Shown here in pieces: positions 1-8,131 of a stretch of 64,000 nucleotides of DNA. The stretch comes from Carnobacterium gallinarum DSM 4847 (GTDB taxonomy: Bacteria; Bacillota; Bacilli; Lactobacillales; Carnobacteriaceae): positions 1,674,001 through 1,738,000 of the forward strand of contig NZ_JQLU01000005.1 of the NCBI RefSeq assembly GCF_000744375.1. Reading direction: 5' to 3'. A model generated the notes under the pieces. The model made no database searches and had not been told where the DNA came from. It worked only from the letters and a program-made list of their open reading frames with translations. The position numbers and the translations under genes are program-made. How positions within the stretch are numbered: position 1 is the first letter of the stretch; each line of letters opens with the position of its first letter.

Positions 1-165
1 AAGAAAGTTTTTGTATTATTTGGAATAGCTGGAATTGGGGATGAACATTTGGACTTGCTTTCTAAAATTGCGATTTTCTGTTCAGAAATGAGTAATGTCG
101 AGCAATTAATTTTGGCAGAAACACCCGAAGCAGTTATTGCGTTATTAGAAAATATCGAAGATTAG
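1..165 (+). CDS. PTS EIIA (fructose/mannitol type) C-terminus, partial
   Basis: The reading frame is open from the first base to TAG at 163-165, so the gene starts outside the window. The 54 residues seen (FVLFGIAGIGDEHLDLLSKIA...) match the end of PTS EIIA type-2 domains: a hydrophobic strand, a conserved DxHLDLL helix, then a last strand and helix ending in PEAVIALLENIED. Such domains carry phosphate from HPr to EIIB during sugar uptake. The active-site His would lie upstream, so substrate cannot be told. It could also be the EIIA-like C-terminal domain of a BglG/MtlR-type regulator. Confidence 0.6.
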   Translation, partial: KKVFVLFGIAGIGDEHLDLLSKIAIFCSEMSNVEQLILAETPEAVIALLENIED

Positions 166-190
166 TTATCTGTCGTGTTAAAAAATTGTT

Positions 191-238
191 TAAACAAGCA
201 TGAAATCCACTTTATAATTGATTTCATGCTTGTTTTAA
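191..238 (+). terminator. Terminator after the EIIA gene
   Basis: A 16-bp perfect inverted repeat (AAACAAGCATGAAATC, 192-207, with its complement at 220-235) has a 12-nt loop and a weak T-rich tail. It lies 26 bp after the EIIA stop. Confidence 0.75.
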
Positions 239-340
239 TTTAAATAGTATCTTATCGAAACATATTATTAGTAAAATAATTATGTTATAATTTATAAAAG
301 CTAATATCAGGACGATACATTTAAATTGGAGATGATAATA

Positions 341-514
341 ATGAAGCGATATTCTTTTAGTGCACTTATACTTATTTTATTTTTTGCTCTGTTTTTAGGG
401 GCATGCAGTAAAAAAAAAGAGAACAACATAGAAAAACATGACGCGCCTGTTGGAGATTTATATATTGAGGACCCTAATCAAGAAATTATCGAACCAGAAG
501 AACCTGGAAGCTAA
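341..514 (+). CDS. Small putative lipoprotein, 57 aa
   Basis: MKRYSFSALILILFFALFLGAC has a short basic start, a hydrophobic stretch and an LGAC lipobox, so the mature protein would begin at Cys and be lipid-anchored outside the membrane. The mature part is only about 36 residues: KKK, then an acidic tail ending IEPEEPGS. ATG 341 is chosen because GGAG (328-331) sits 9 nt upstream; a TTG at 326 in the same frame lies inside the ribosome site. Function is unknown. It converges on the next gene with 14 bp between the ends. Confidence 0.6.
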   Translation: MKRYSFSALILILFFALFLGACSKKKENNIEKHDAPVGDLYIEDPNQEIIEPEEPGS

Positions 515-528
515 AAGTTTATATATCG

Positions 529-1176
529 TTAGCTTAAGTAAGTTAAATACACTTGGATAGCCTCTATTTTTCTATTTTCTTTAGTCGTACCAGCTACTGC
601 ACCATTTCCAACAAGAGGTAACCAGCCTTTACCAGCAACATGAACTCTATATCTTACACCATATCTTGTTGCGTAGGCCCCGGTTAGTTGGATCGTAATG
701 GCTTCTAATTGCTTTGAAAAGCCAACTGTTCCAGCTGTTGCGCCATTTTTTGCATCAGGATACATCCAACCAATATCTTGTACATGAACTTGATATTTAA
801 TACCTGATAATCTTGATGAACCTTGTTTAAGCCATACCTTGATTGCTTCCATGCGTAGTGATTGTCCTGTTGTTCCGATTGCAGATGTAGCAGAAGCGTC
901 TAATTCACCAGTCCAACCATAATTTTGTATATGAGCTTGATAGCTTATACTAACCTTAGCAGCTCTAGTTGAGGTAGGAGGATACAGTGATTCTCCTTCA
1001 GGCAAACTATTTTCTAATTCTTGTATATCAATAATTGCATTAGTAGATAATAGAATATTTGAATCAACGGGTATCGTTATTACAGTAATAGTATCGATAT
1101 CTTCTGCATATACTTGATTTTTTAAAATTAGCACTCCAAATAAAACCGTTACTATTAAAAGTAAACTCTTTTTCAT
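529..1176 (-). CDS. Secreted ChW-repeat protein, 215 aa
   Basis: The N-terminus (MKKSLLLIVTVLFGVLILKNQVYAED) is a signal peptide with likely cleavage after VYA. Residues about 75-215 hold three repeats of about 45 residues with the ChW (clostridial hydrophobic, W) pattern: YQAHIQNYGWTG, YQVHVQDIGWM and YRVHVAGKGWLP, each followed by a Gly-rich turn and an EAI-x-V/I-x-L strand. ChW proteins are exported and may bind carbohydrate or protein. No LPXTG or WxL anchor is present, so it is probably released or loosely wall-bound. A GGAG-like site precedes ATG 1176. Confidence 0.8.
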   Translation of the reverse strand: MKKSLLLIVTVLFGVLILKNQVYAEDIDTITVITIPVDSNILLSTNAIIDIQELENSLPEGESLYPPTSTRAAKVSISYQAHIQNYGWTGELDASATSAIGTTGQSLRMEAIKVWLKQGSSRLSGIKYQVHVQDIGWMYPDAKNGATAGTVGFSKQLEAITIQLTGAYATRYGVRYRVHVAGKGWLPLVGNGAVAGTTKENRKIEAIQVYLTYLS

Positions 1177-1347
1177 TTTATCAGCTCCATTTTCATCATT
1201 ATTAAAAATGTTTTAATTAAGTATAAACAAAATTAAATTTAATTACAAGTGTGTTTTTTTATCTCGGATAGCATTTTCCAAAAAGCAAGCGCTACAATAA
1301 AATCAATAACCATTTTCTTCTATAATATAGTTAAATATTGATGGATT

Positions 1348-1382
1348 AAGAGCAAAGGATATTGCATCCGAGGCTCTTTTTT
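1348..1382 (+). terminator. Terminator-like hairpin before ecfA1
   Basis: AAGAGC ... GGAT ... ATCC ... GGCTCTTTTTT forms a nested stem with a T tract, and lies 49 bp before the GTG of ecfA1. A TATAAT-like box (about 1320-1325) lies just upstream, so the hairpin could be a leader attenuator or simply the end of an upstream transcript. Confidence 0.5.
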
Positions 1383-1430
1383 GATAATCTTAAGGGGATT
1401 GAATTGAGAAGGAACACGGAGGTTTGTTCA

Positions 1431-2270
1431 GTGGAAAAAATTATAACATTAAGTGATATATCATATAAATATCACCCGGATGCTGAAAAATTAGCGATTG
1501 ATAAAGTCAATCTTGAGATTGAAGCAGGTGAATGGGTGGCGATTATTGGACATAACGGCTCTGGAAAATCGACCTTGGCAAAAACAATCAATGGATTATT
1601 AGCACCAACTAATGGAACAGTCACAGTTGGCGGTCATATTTTAACAGAAGAATCAGTTTGGGATATTCGTCGAATGGTTGGAATGGTTTTTCAAAATCCA
1701 GACAATCAATTTGTAGGATCAACAGTGCAAGATGACGTTGCTTTTGGTCTGGAAAATATTGGAATTCCTCGTGATGAGATGATTGAACGTGTGACGAATG
1801 CCATTGAAAAAGTAAAAATGTCAGAATTCCTTGAAAAAGAACCAGCTAGACTTTCTGGCGGTCAAAAGCAGCGTGTTGCCATTGCAGGTGTAGTCGCATT
1901 GAAACCAAATATTATTATTTTAGATGAAGCGACAAGTATGTTGGATCCCCAAGGGCGTGCCGAAGTATTGGCGACAGTCCATGAAATCAAAGAGGAAGCG
2001 AATTTGATGGTGATCTCAATTACTCATGATATTAATGAAGCAGCCAGTGCTAGTCGGATTTTAGTGATGGAACAAGGCAAATTAATTCGTGAAGGAACTC
2101 CGGAAGAAATCTTTTCATATGGCGATGAATTAATTGAAATGGGTTTAGATCTACCATTTCCAGAAAAATTGAAATCAGCCTTGAAAGCCCGTAATATCGA
2201 CGTTCCAAAAGAATATTTAACTGAAGAAGGGATGGTGGATTGGTTATGGACATTACTTTCAAAGAAGTAG
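1431..2270 (+). CDS. ecfA1: ECF transporter ATPase A1
   Basis: One of two ABC ATPases that power energy-coupling factor uptake of vitamins and metals through exchangeable S components. Visible motifs: Walker A GHNGSGKST, Q-loop VFQNPDNQF, signature LSGGQKQRVAIAG, Walker B IIILDEATSMLDP and the switch His in SITHD. The frame is open from 1362, but GTG 1431 is chosen because GGAGG at 1418-1422 is 8 nt away and it gives the usual length of 279 aa. It overlaps ecfA2 by 25 bp, so the two are translationally coupled. Confidence 0.95.
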   Translation: MEKIITLSDISYKYHPDAEKLAIDKVNLEIEAGEWVAIIGHNGSGKSTLAKTINGLLAPTNGTVTVGGHILTEESVWDIRRMVGMVFQNPDNQFVGSTVQDDVAFGLENIGIPRDEMIERVTNAIEKVKMSEFLEKEPARLSGGQKQRVAIAGVVALKPNIIILDEATSMLDPQGRAEVLATVHEIKEEANLMVISITHDINEAASASRILVMEQGKLIREGTPEEIFSYGDELIEMGLDLPFPEKLKSALKARNIDVPKEYLTEEGMVDWLWTLLSKK

Positions 2271-3124
2271 GATTCACCTACCAAAAAGGCACACCTTTTC
2301 AAAATAGAGCATTGTATGATATTGATTTAGCCATTAAATCTGGTAGTTTTACAGCATTGGTTGGTCATACTGGAAGTGGAAAATCCACCATATTACAGCA
2401 CTTGAATGCATTGATGAAGCCAACAGAAGGAACAGTAACGATTGGTGATCGTATAATTACCCCTGAAACAAACAATAAAAATTTAAAAGATATTCGTAAA
2501 AAAGTTGGGATTGTTTTCCAATTTCCAGAAGCACAGCTTTTTGAAGAAACGATTGCAAAAGATATTGCTTTTGGACCACAGAATTTTGGTGTAGCTGAGA
2601 AAGATGCCTTGGAATTAGCAAAGGAAATGTTAGATTTAGTTGGATTAGATGAAACGTATATGGAGCGTTCACCTTTTGATTTATCAGGTGGGCAAATGCG
2701 TCGTGTAGCGATTGCTGGCGTATTAGCAATGGAACCTGAAGTTTTAGTTTTAGATGAACCGACAGCAGGGTTAGATCCTAAAGGCCGTCGTGATATGATG
2801 GAAATGTTCTATCAGTTGTATAAAACGAAAGGTCTAACGATTGTTTTAGTTACGCACCAAATGGATGACGTGGCAGATTTTGCGGATCAGATGATTGTTT
2901 TAGAAGGCGGTACAATTGTGAAACAAGGCTTGCCAAAGGATATCTTTAAAGAGGCTGCTTGGTTAGAGGAAAAACAACTTGGTGTACCAACTGCGGTTTC
3001 TTTTAGCAATAAATTTAGTGAAAAAACCGGAATTGATTTAGGTGAGTTGCCTTTAACAACCGATGATTTGGCAGACTTACTTGTTGCTAAAATCAATGAA
3101 ACTAAAGCAGGTGATGTCAAATGA
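2246..3124 (+). CDS. ecfA2: ECF transporter ATPase A2
   Basis: Partner ATPase of EcfA1. Walker A GHTGSGKST, Q-loop FQFPEAQLFE, signature LSGGQMRRVAIAG, Walker B VLVLDEPTAGLDP, and switch LVTHQMDD. The FPEAQ Q-loop is the usual A2 form, against NPDNQ in A1. ATG 2246 gives the normal start MDITFKEVGFTY, rather than TTG 2240. Its stop overlaps the ecfT start in ATGA. Length is 292 aa. Confidence 0.95.
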   Translation: MDITFKEVGFTYQKGTPFQNRALYDIDLAIKSGSFTALVGHTGSGKSTILQHLNALMKPTEGTVTIGDRIITPETNNKNLKDIRKKVGIVFQFPEAQLFEETIAKDIAFGPQNFGVAEKDALELAKEMLDLVGLDETYMERSPFDLSGGQMRRVAIAGVLAMEPEVLVLDEPTAGLDPKGRRDMMEMFYQLYKTKGLTIVLVTHQMDDVADFADQMIVLEGGTIVKQGLPKDIFKEAAWLEEKQLGVPTAVSFSNKFSEKTGIDLGELPLTTDDLADLLVAKINETKAGDVK

Positions 3125-3918
3125 TGGATAAATTGATTTTTGGGCGCTATATTCCGGGAGATTCGATTATTCATCGTTTAGATCCACGGGTTAAATTATT
3201 AGCCAGTTTTTATTTTATTGGCATTATCTTCATGGCGAACAATTGGCAGACGTATTTATTTTTATTCGCATTTACGTTAGGCACGATTGCGTTATCAAAA
3301 ATTAAGTATAAATTCTTTATTAATGGAGTTAAGCCGTTAATTTGGCTAATACTCTTTACTGTTATTTTACAGATACTCTTTAGTCGTGGTGGCGAAGTTT
3401 ATTTTGAGTGGGGAATATTGGTTATCTCTCAATATGGTGTCCTCAATGGCGTCTTCATATTCTGTCGTTTTGTACTGATTATTTTTATGTCAACGTTATT
3501 AACTTTAACCACAGCACCGTTATCTTTGACGGATGCAATTGAGTATTTATTACGACCGTTAAATGTAATTAAATTCCCAGTTCATGAGATTGCATTGATG
3601 TTATCGATTGCGTTGCGATTTGTACCGACGTTAATGGATGAAACAGAAAAAATTATGAATGCCCAACGAGCTCGTGGAGTTGATTTTGGTGAAGGAAATG
3701 TCTTTCAGCAAATGAAATCGATTGTTCCGCTATTAGTCCCGTTATTTGTGAGTTCGTTTAACCGTGCGGAAGAATTAGCAACGGCAATGGAAGCTCGAGG
3801 TTATCAAGGTGGCGAAGGCCGGACGAAATACCGATTATTGAAATGGGAACGCAATGATACGCTTGTGATTGTAGCATATGCGCTAGTGACCGTTGTGTTG
3901 GTTTATTTAAGAAGTTAA
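3121..3918 (+). CDS. ecfT: ECF transporter transmembrane T component
   Basis: The membrane scaffold that links the A1/A2 ATPases to substrate-binding S proteins. About five hydrophobic segments lie before residue 120 and one at the C-terminus. The two coupling-helix motifs typical of EcfT, AQRARG and AMEARG, are visible near residues 180 and 220. It starts at ATG 3121 or the adjacent ATG 3124, overlapping ecfA2. The ECF operon ends at the following hairpin. Confidence 0.95.
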   Translation: MMDKLIFGRYIPGDSIIHRLDPRVKLLASFYFIGIIFMANNWQTYLFLFAFTLGTIALSKIKYKFFINGVKPLIWLILFTVILQILFSRGGEVYFEWGILVISQYGVLNGVFIFCRFVLIIFMSTLLTLTTAPLSLTDAIEYLLRPLNVIKFPVHEIALMLSIALRFVPTLMDETEKIMNAQRARGVDFGEGNVFQQMKSIVPLLVPLFVSSFNRAEELATAMEARGYQGGEGRTKYRLLKWERNDTLVIVAYALVTVVLVYLRS

Positions 3919-3928
3919 TGAAGCAGAG

Positions 3929-3956
3929 AAGCTATTTCGTAATGGAATAGCTTTTT
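3929..3956 (+). terminator. Terminator after ecfT
   Basis: AAGCTATT / AATAGCTT inverted repeat followed by TTTTCT. It separates the ecf genes from truA; readthrough is likely because truA has no clear promoter of its own. Confidence 0.65.
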
Positions 3957-3982
3957 CTGATAGAAGATAAAGGGGAAAATAA

Positions 3983-4813
3983 ATGGCAATAACACGTTAT
4001 AAATTAATCTTACAATACGATGGAACGAACTTTGCAGGATCACAAATTCAACCGAATGAACGAACGGTGCAAGGTGAGATTGAGAAGGCTTTAAAAGTCA
4101 TGACTAAGGGAACGGCAATTAAGTTACAAGCTTCTGGCAGAACAGATGCCGGCGTTCATGCACTAGGACAAGTGATTCATTTTGATTATCCAACTAGAAT
4201 TCCTGCTGAGAATATGTTGCGGGCTTTAAATAGTTTAACGAGTGATGAGATTGCTTTTATTCATTCAGAAATAGTTAATGAACATTTTCATGCACGTTAT
4301 TTTACAGCAGGCAAAAAGTATCAATATGTAGTAAATATTAATCCTGTTATTGATCCCTTTATGCGGAATTTTGCACTGCATCATCCTTACCCAATTCATA
4401 TGGATTACTTAGAGAGTGCTTTAAAGGATATTCTTGGAACCCATGATTTTTCAAGTTTTTGTGCGATTAAAAGTGGTCGTGAAAATAAAGTTCGTACGAT
4501 TTATGAAGCAAGTGTCGTAAAGGATGAGGCAAAAGGTAGCTTGACCTTTACATTTCGTGGTGATGGATTTTTATATAATATGGTTCGGATTCTGATTGGG
4601 ACGCTGCTACAAATAGCCAATGGCCGCCGTCCTGTGAATGATCTAAAACGTTTGATAGAAGTTAAAGATCGCAATCAAGCAGGTCCAACGGCTTCACCAA
4701 GTGGCTTGTATTTGATGGAAGTCTATTATTTATCGGATGCTGAAATTGCTGAAAAGTTAGCAGAGAATGCTGAATGGAATCGTAGAAAGGCGTTGAGCGA
4801 GGATGGAGATTAG
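3983..4813 (+). CDS. truA: tRNA pseudouridine(38-40) synthase
   Basis: Makes pseudouridine at positions 38-40 of the tRNA anticodon arm. The catalytic Asp is in SGRTDAGVHALGQV, and the family pattern continues with RYFTAGKKYQYV, HDFSSFC and GDGFLYNMVRILIGTLL. Its 276 aa exceed the usual 245-250 by a charged C-terminal tail (AEKLAENAEWNRRKAL). A GGGG-rich ribosome site precedes ATG 3983. The location after ecfT is the standard Firmicutes order, normally followed directly by rplM; here the CRISPR locus intervenes. Confidence 0.95.
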   Translation: MAITRYKLILQYDGTNFAGSQIQPNERTVQGEIEKALKVMTKGTAIKLQASGRTDAGVHALGQVIHFDYPTRIPAENMLRALNSLTSDEIAFIHSEIVNEHFHARYFTAGKKYQYVVNINPVIDPFMRNFALHHPYPIHMDYLESALKDILGTHDFSSFCAIKSGRENKVRTIYEASVVKDEAKGSLTFTFRGDGFLYNMVRILIGTLLQIANGRRPVNDLKRLIEVKDRNQAGPTASPSGLYLMEVYYLSDAEIAEKLAENAEWNRRKALSEDGD

Positions 4814-5279
4814 ATTAAGTGAGTTAAAGGATTATGAAGGAATTGTTGCTATTGAAAATGTTATTTGGAATGATTTGAATACTCCTGCTGTTACGGAATA
4901 TAACAGCGTGGCTGAATATATTTTGCGTTTTCCAACGGGGTCTCATCTGGTGGCAGTGGAAGGAGAAGATGTTCTGGGGATACTGGGATTTCACCATCCA
5001 ACCTCGTTACCAGCTCACAAAGGAACTTGGCTGTTAGATATCGGCGTATCACCAGCAGCTCAAGGTAAAGGTGTGGGGCAAGAATTGGTTGCAGGCATCA
5101 AGGAACTAGCACGATTTAATGGAATTCATAAGTTGTCGTTGCGTGTTTTGGGAACCAATGTTGGAGCCATTCGATTTTATCTGAAGAATGGGTTTGTAGA
5201 AGAAGGATTACTGAAAGAAGAGTTTTGGATTAACGGGCAGTATGTTGATGATGTATTTATGGGGTTTGTTGTGGAATAG
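4803..5279 (+). CDS. GNAT-family N-acetyltransferase
   Basis: 158 aa with the GNAT fold pattern: an N-terminal ligand-binding helix, strands LVAVEGEDVLGILGF, the acetyl-CoA loop VSPAAQGKGVGQELV (the Q/RxxGxG/A motif) and the final GTNVGAIRFYLKNGFVEEG. It would transfer acetyl from acetyl-CoA to an amine; the substrate is unknown. It overlaps truA by 11 bp and shares its transcript. The terminator at 5319-5360 ends the unit. Confidence 0.85.
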   Translation: MEIRLSELKDYEGIVAIENVIWNDLNTPAVTEYNSVAEYILRFPTGSHLVAVEGEDVLGILGFHHPTSLPAHKGTWLLDIGVSPAAQGKGVGQELVAGIKELARFNGIHKLSLRVLGTNVGAIRFYLKNGFVEEGLLKEEFWINGQYVDDVFMGFVVE

Positions 5280-5318
5280 ATGAGTTAGTTGATATAAAGT
5301 AGTTATTTCTAATAGAAT

Positions 5319-5360
5319 AAAAAGCAGAATAAAACCATTTAGGAATTTATTCTGCTTTTT
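5319..5360 (+). terminator. Terminator after the GNAT gene
   Basis: 15-bp perfect inverted repeat (AAAAAGCAGAATAAA and its complement) ending in a T run. The symmetric A/T flanks would let it work in both directions. Confidence 0.9.
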
Positions 5361-5543
5361 ATGATTTAATTAGATTGTTCATTATTTTAGATTAAAAAAA
5401 ATGAGAAGGAAATTATATATAGCTTTACACTCTAAATTACTTAGATTAACAAAGTAACACAATAATAACAAAAAAAAAAAAAAATTCAATACTTACTAAT
5501 AATAAAACAGAAAAATAGATAAATATAACTACTCATAAAGCAC

Positions 5544-5572
5544 TTGTGTTATCTATGTAATTAATGTATATT
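5544..5572 (+). promoter_or_regulatory. Probable promoter upstream of the cas operon
   Basis: TTGTGT (5544-5549), 17-bp spacer, TATATT (5567-5572). Transcription would start near 5580 and read through a GGAGGGG site, two hairpins and a palindrome before cas6. It is the best promoter match between the GNAT terminator and cas6. Confidence 0.5.
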
Positions 5573-5671
5573 ATATATAGTGGGTATTTAATAGGAGGGG
5601 ATAAATATAGAGAGTATTTTAAGTGTTTTAAGATTGATATCAATATGCTACTCAATCTACAAAAAAGTAAA

Positions 5672-5712
5672 AAAGATGAGTAATAATTCTTCGAGGAAAG
5701 ATACTCATCTTT
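5672..5712 (+). repeat. Hairpin in the pre-cas6 region
   Basis: 11-bp perfect inverted repeat AAAGATGAGTA / TACTCATCTTT with a 19-nt loop. No T tract follows, so it is not an ordinary terminator. Confidence 0.6.
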
Positions 5713-5723
5713 ATAATGTACAA

Positions 5724-5768
5724 ATACTAGTGATACATATATCTAAATAGTATATGTATCACTAGTAT
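5724..5768. repeat. 18-bp perfect palindrome arms before cas6
   Basis: ATACTAGTGATACATATA (5724-5741) is perfectly repeated in inverse at 5751-5768 around a 9-nt loop. It lies 63 bp before cas6. It may be an operator or a strong RNA stem; there is no T run after it. Confidence 0.8.
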
Positions 5769-5778
5769 AGCATAGTTG

Positions 5779-5807
5779 AAAACTAAGGTAAATTGTCCTT
5801 GGTTTTT
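5779..5807 (+). terminator. Attenuator-like hairpin just before cas6
   Basis: AAAACTAAGG pairs with CCTTGGTTTT (one G-U pair) across an 8-nt loop and ends in TTTTT. It finishes 13 bp before the cas6 ribosome site, so it could limit transcription into the cas genes. Confidence 0.5.
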
Positions 5808-5831
5808 AATTAAAATTTGAGGAGGGAATGT

Positions 5832-6560
5832 ATGCGCTTAAAAGTTGTATGTGAATTAGATAGTGAAGAGTTGCCTAAAGATTATCGACGGAAAATATTA
5901 AGCTTAATGAAAATTGGGTTGAATAAAGTCAATCCAACAGCGTATCAAGAATTATTTGAAAGCAATAAACGTAAAAATTATACATGGGCTGTTTTTTTTA
6001 AAAATGCTGTATTTAACAAAGAGACAATTACTATTCCAGATAAACAATTTATTTTAAATTTTTCAACTGGGGATGCTGAAAAATCGGTTTTATTTTATAA
6101 CGCATTTACAGAGCTTTTAAATGAAGAAGTAAAAATTTCTGGAAAAACATTTCAGATTACGGATGTAGAGGCAGTTCCTCAACCTAAAATTCGTACTAAT
6201 CATGTTATTTTTAAAACTCTTAGTCCAATCGTTGTTCGTGAGCATTCTCAATCTACTAAAAAAGACTGGTTTTGGTCGGTTACACAAAATGAGACGAAAT
6301 TTTTAGATGTATTAAAGCAGAATTTACTCTATAAATTGGAATCTAATTCTGAGGAGTCACTAAAAACAGATATTGAACAGCTTTCTTTTAAACCAATAAA
6401 AATGAAGAAAACGGTGGTCAGTCACTATGATAAACAAATTGAAGGTAGCATTGGAACCTTTGAATTAACAGGGGCATCTTACTTGTTAAATGAATTCCAG
6501 CAATCAGGCGTGGGCTCGGTTACTGGTGGCGGATTTGGATTCGTGGAAAGAATAGACTAG
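5832..6560 (+). CDS. cas6: CRISPR pre-crRNA endoribonuclease Cas6
   Basis: Cuts the repeat transcripts of the arrays into crRNAs. The 242-aa protein has the Cas6 signature at the C-terminus, the Gly-rich loop SGVGSVTGGGFGFVE, and the mid-protein IRTNHVIFKTLSPIVVRE typical of type I-B Cas6. ATG 5832 is preceded by GGAGGG (5821-5826); an in-frame TTG at 5817 is too far upstream. It is the first gene of the cas operon. The same enzyme must serve the second array at 43.8-44.2 kb, since no other cas6 is present. Confidence 0.92.
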   Translation: MRLKVVCELDSEELPKDYRRKILSLMKIGLNKVNPTAYQELFESNKRKNYTWAVFFKNAVFNKETITIPDKQFILNFSTGDAEKSVLFYNAFTELLNEEVKISGKTFQITDVEAVPQPKIRTNHVIFKTLSPIVVREHSQSTKKDWFWSVTQNETKFLDVLKQNLLYKLESNSEESLKTDIEQLSFKPIKMKKTVVSHYDKQIEGSIGTFELTGASYLLNEFQQSGVGSVTGGGFGFVERID

Positions 6561-6576
6561 AGAAAGGAGAAATTCT

Positions 6577-7806
6577 ATGGACACTTTTAAGTTATATAGT
6601 AGCGGAGATATTGTACGGGATACAGGGTTGCTTTATTTTTATCGTCTATTGCGTGAGATTAATGAACAAAATCAATCGATCTTACAACCTAAGCTGGCCT
6701 TAAATTATTTAGAATTTCAACTGCCAACAGAGGAAGAATTTGATCTAGAAGCAGCATTATTTAATCAAATTATAAATGTAGAGTTATACCAAACATTTAT
6801 TCAAGATTTAAGTGCTGAAAAAATTGATCCAGTACTCATTAATGAATGGAAACAATCAAGTTTAGGTGAGTTGAGAACCAATCTTTTAAAAGCAAAAATT
6901 CCAACTAAACAAATTGATAAAATTATGAAAAAAAGTGAAACAATTTACTTTCCTTATTTAAGAAATAGTGGGAAATTTGGGGCAAATGCACAAAGCGTTC
7001 AAAATTTTCATCGTAATCTAAAAACGTTCATTCAACTATTTTTTTCAAGGTTACAAGGAGAAAGTAAAGAAAGAGAATTCTATGGAGAAGGGCGAGTATG
7101 TGGGATTTGCCATCTTGAACATGCGGGAGTCTATGACATTACCCATAAATATGCGGCTGACATTGTAGAAAGCTTGCCTGAAAAGCAACGCATTTATCGA
7201 ACGGATTCTAAGTATTTATATACATTTCAAGGAAGCCAGAATAATACTTTTTCTAACTATGCTGATTATCAGCAAGATTCAGCGATTTGTTTTTCCTGCG
7301 AATTTTTTAATTTATTTTTCCTGCTGTATATTAAAAAGGAAAAAGCTAAGTATTTAGTGAGTTGCCAGAACTTGGTGCATATGGAATTTTTACAACGAAA
7401 AATTAGAATGAAACAGGATATCTATTATCAACAAAGTTTTTATTATCAAGTTGCGAAAAGTACAAAATCTGCTCGAATACGTTTATATCAAGTTGCAACA
7501 GATCCAAATAAGGGACTGTTATTAAAATTAGAAGATGCAATTGAATTTGATGATTTATTAAAACAAATAAAATTAATGGATTTTGTCGATTCTTTTTCAT
7601 TTCCAGAAGAACAAAAAAATGTATCAGACTTAAAACAGTTAATTAAGCGCTTTATTTTGAATAAAAACAATGAAATGGCTTATCAGTATTTATTAGGTAA
7701 CTTAATCAATCGAGAAGCTAATATAATGGCATACAATTGGTCAATAGTTGTGAAGTTTATTGAAGAAGTGATGAAAGAAGGCGAGAATTATGTCGGAAAA
7801 GTATAA
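6577..7806 (+). CDS. cas8b: Cas8b (Cst1-type) large subunit of type I-B Cascade
   Basis: Large subunit that recognises the PAM and helps place Cas3. 409 aa. Two CxxC pairs (VCGICHLEHAG near residue 182 and ICFSCEFF near 235) form the zinc-finger-like site typical of Cst1/Cas8 proteins of the Tneap-type I-B system. It follows cas6 by 16 bp with AAAGGAG before ATG and overlaps the next gene by 17 bp. It is shorter than the roughly 500-aa Cst1 proteins I recall, and the small next gene could supply the missing C-terminal helical part. Confidence 0.75.
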   Translation: MDTFKLYSSGDIVRDTGLLYFYRLLREINEQNQSILQPKLALNYLEFQLPTEEEFDLEAALFNQIINVELYQTFIQDLSAEKIDPVLINEWKQSSLGELRTNLLKAKIPTKQIDKIMKKSETIYFPYLRNSGKFGANAQSVQNFHRNLKTFIQLFFSRLQGESKEREFYGEGRVCGICHLEHAGVYDITHKYAADIVESLPEKQRIYRTDSKYLYTFQGSQNNTFSNYADYQQDSAICFSCEFFNLFFLLYIKKEKAKYLVSCQNLVHMEFLQRKIRMKQDIYYQQSFYYQVAKSTKSARIRLYQVATDPNKGLLLKLEDAIEFDDLLKQIKLMDFVDSFSFPEEQKNVSDLKQLIKRFILNKNNEMAYQYLLGNLINREANIMAYNWSIVVKFIEEVMKEGENYVGKV

Positions 7807-8131
7807 TGTGAAAGCTAAAAAAAGTACTTATCGAGCATTTGGTAAGTTCTTTAATACACTAAAATCAAAAGAAGCACTAGCCTTTCAATTAACTCAAATG
7901 GTTAAAATGGAGGATCGTAAAGGAGTACTAGACTTGTTGGAACAAGTTTATTTAGCTAATAAAAGAGCAGAACAGAAAAAAGAAAATGGAAAGCAATTTT
8001 CGTTACCAGCAGATTTACCAGCAGATATATTATACAGCTCGACTAAAGAATTTGCTTATGTTATGGGTTATTTTATTATTGGGTTACTATCCTATTCAAC
8101 AGAAAATAAAGAGGGGAATGAAGCAGAATGA
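7790..8131 (+). CDS. Small-subunit-like Cas protein (Cas11 candidate)
   Basis: 113 aa, largely alpha-helical by composition (KSKEALAFQLTQMVKMEDRKGVLDLLEQVYLANKR), with no signal peptide. It lies between cas8b and cas7 with overlaps on both sides (17 bp and 4 bp), so it is clearly an operon member. Its position and fold type fit the small subunit (Cas11), which in many I-B systems is made from an internal start in cas8b. Function is inferred from context only; I recognise no motif. Confidence 0.5.
   Translation: MSEKYNVKAKKSTYRAFGKFFNTLKSKEALAFQLTQMVKMEDRKGVLDLLEQVYLANKRAEQKKENGKQFSLPADLPADILYSSTKEFAYVMGYFIIGLLSYSTENKEGNEAE

Noticed and set aside
2024-3174. Minus-strand frames within ecfA1/ecfA2
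   Set aside because: No ribosome sites, no known domains, and they overlap certain genes completely.
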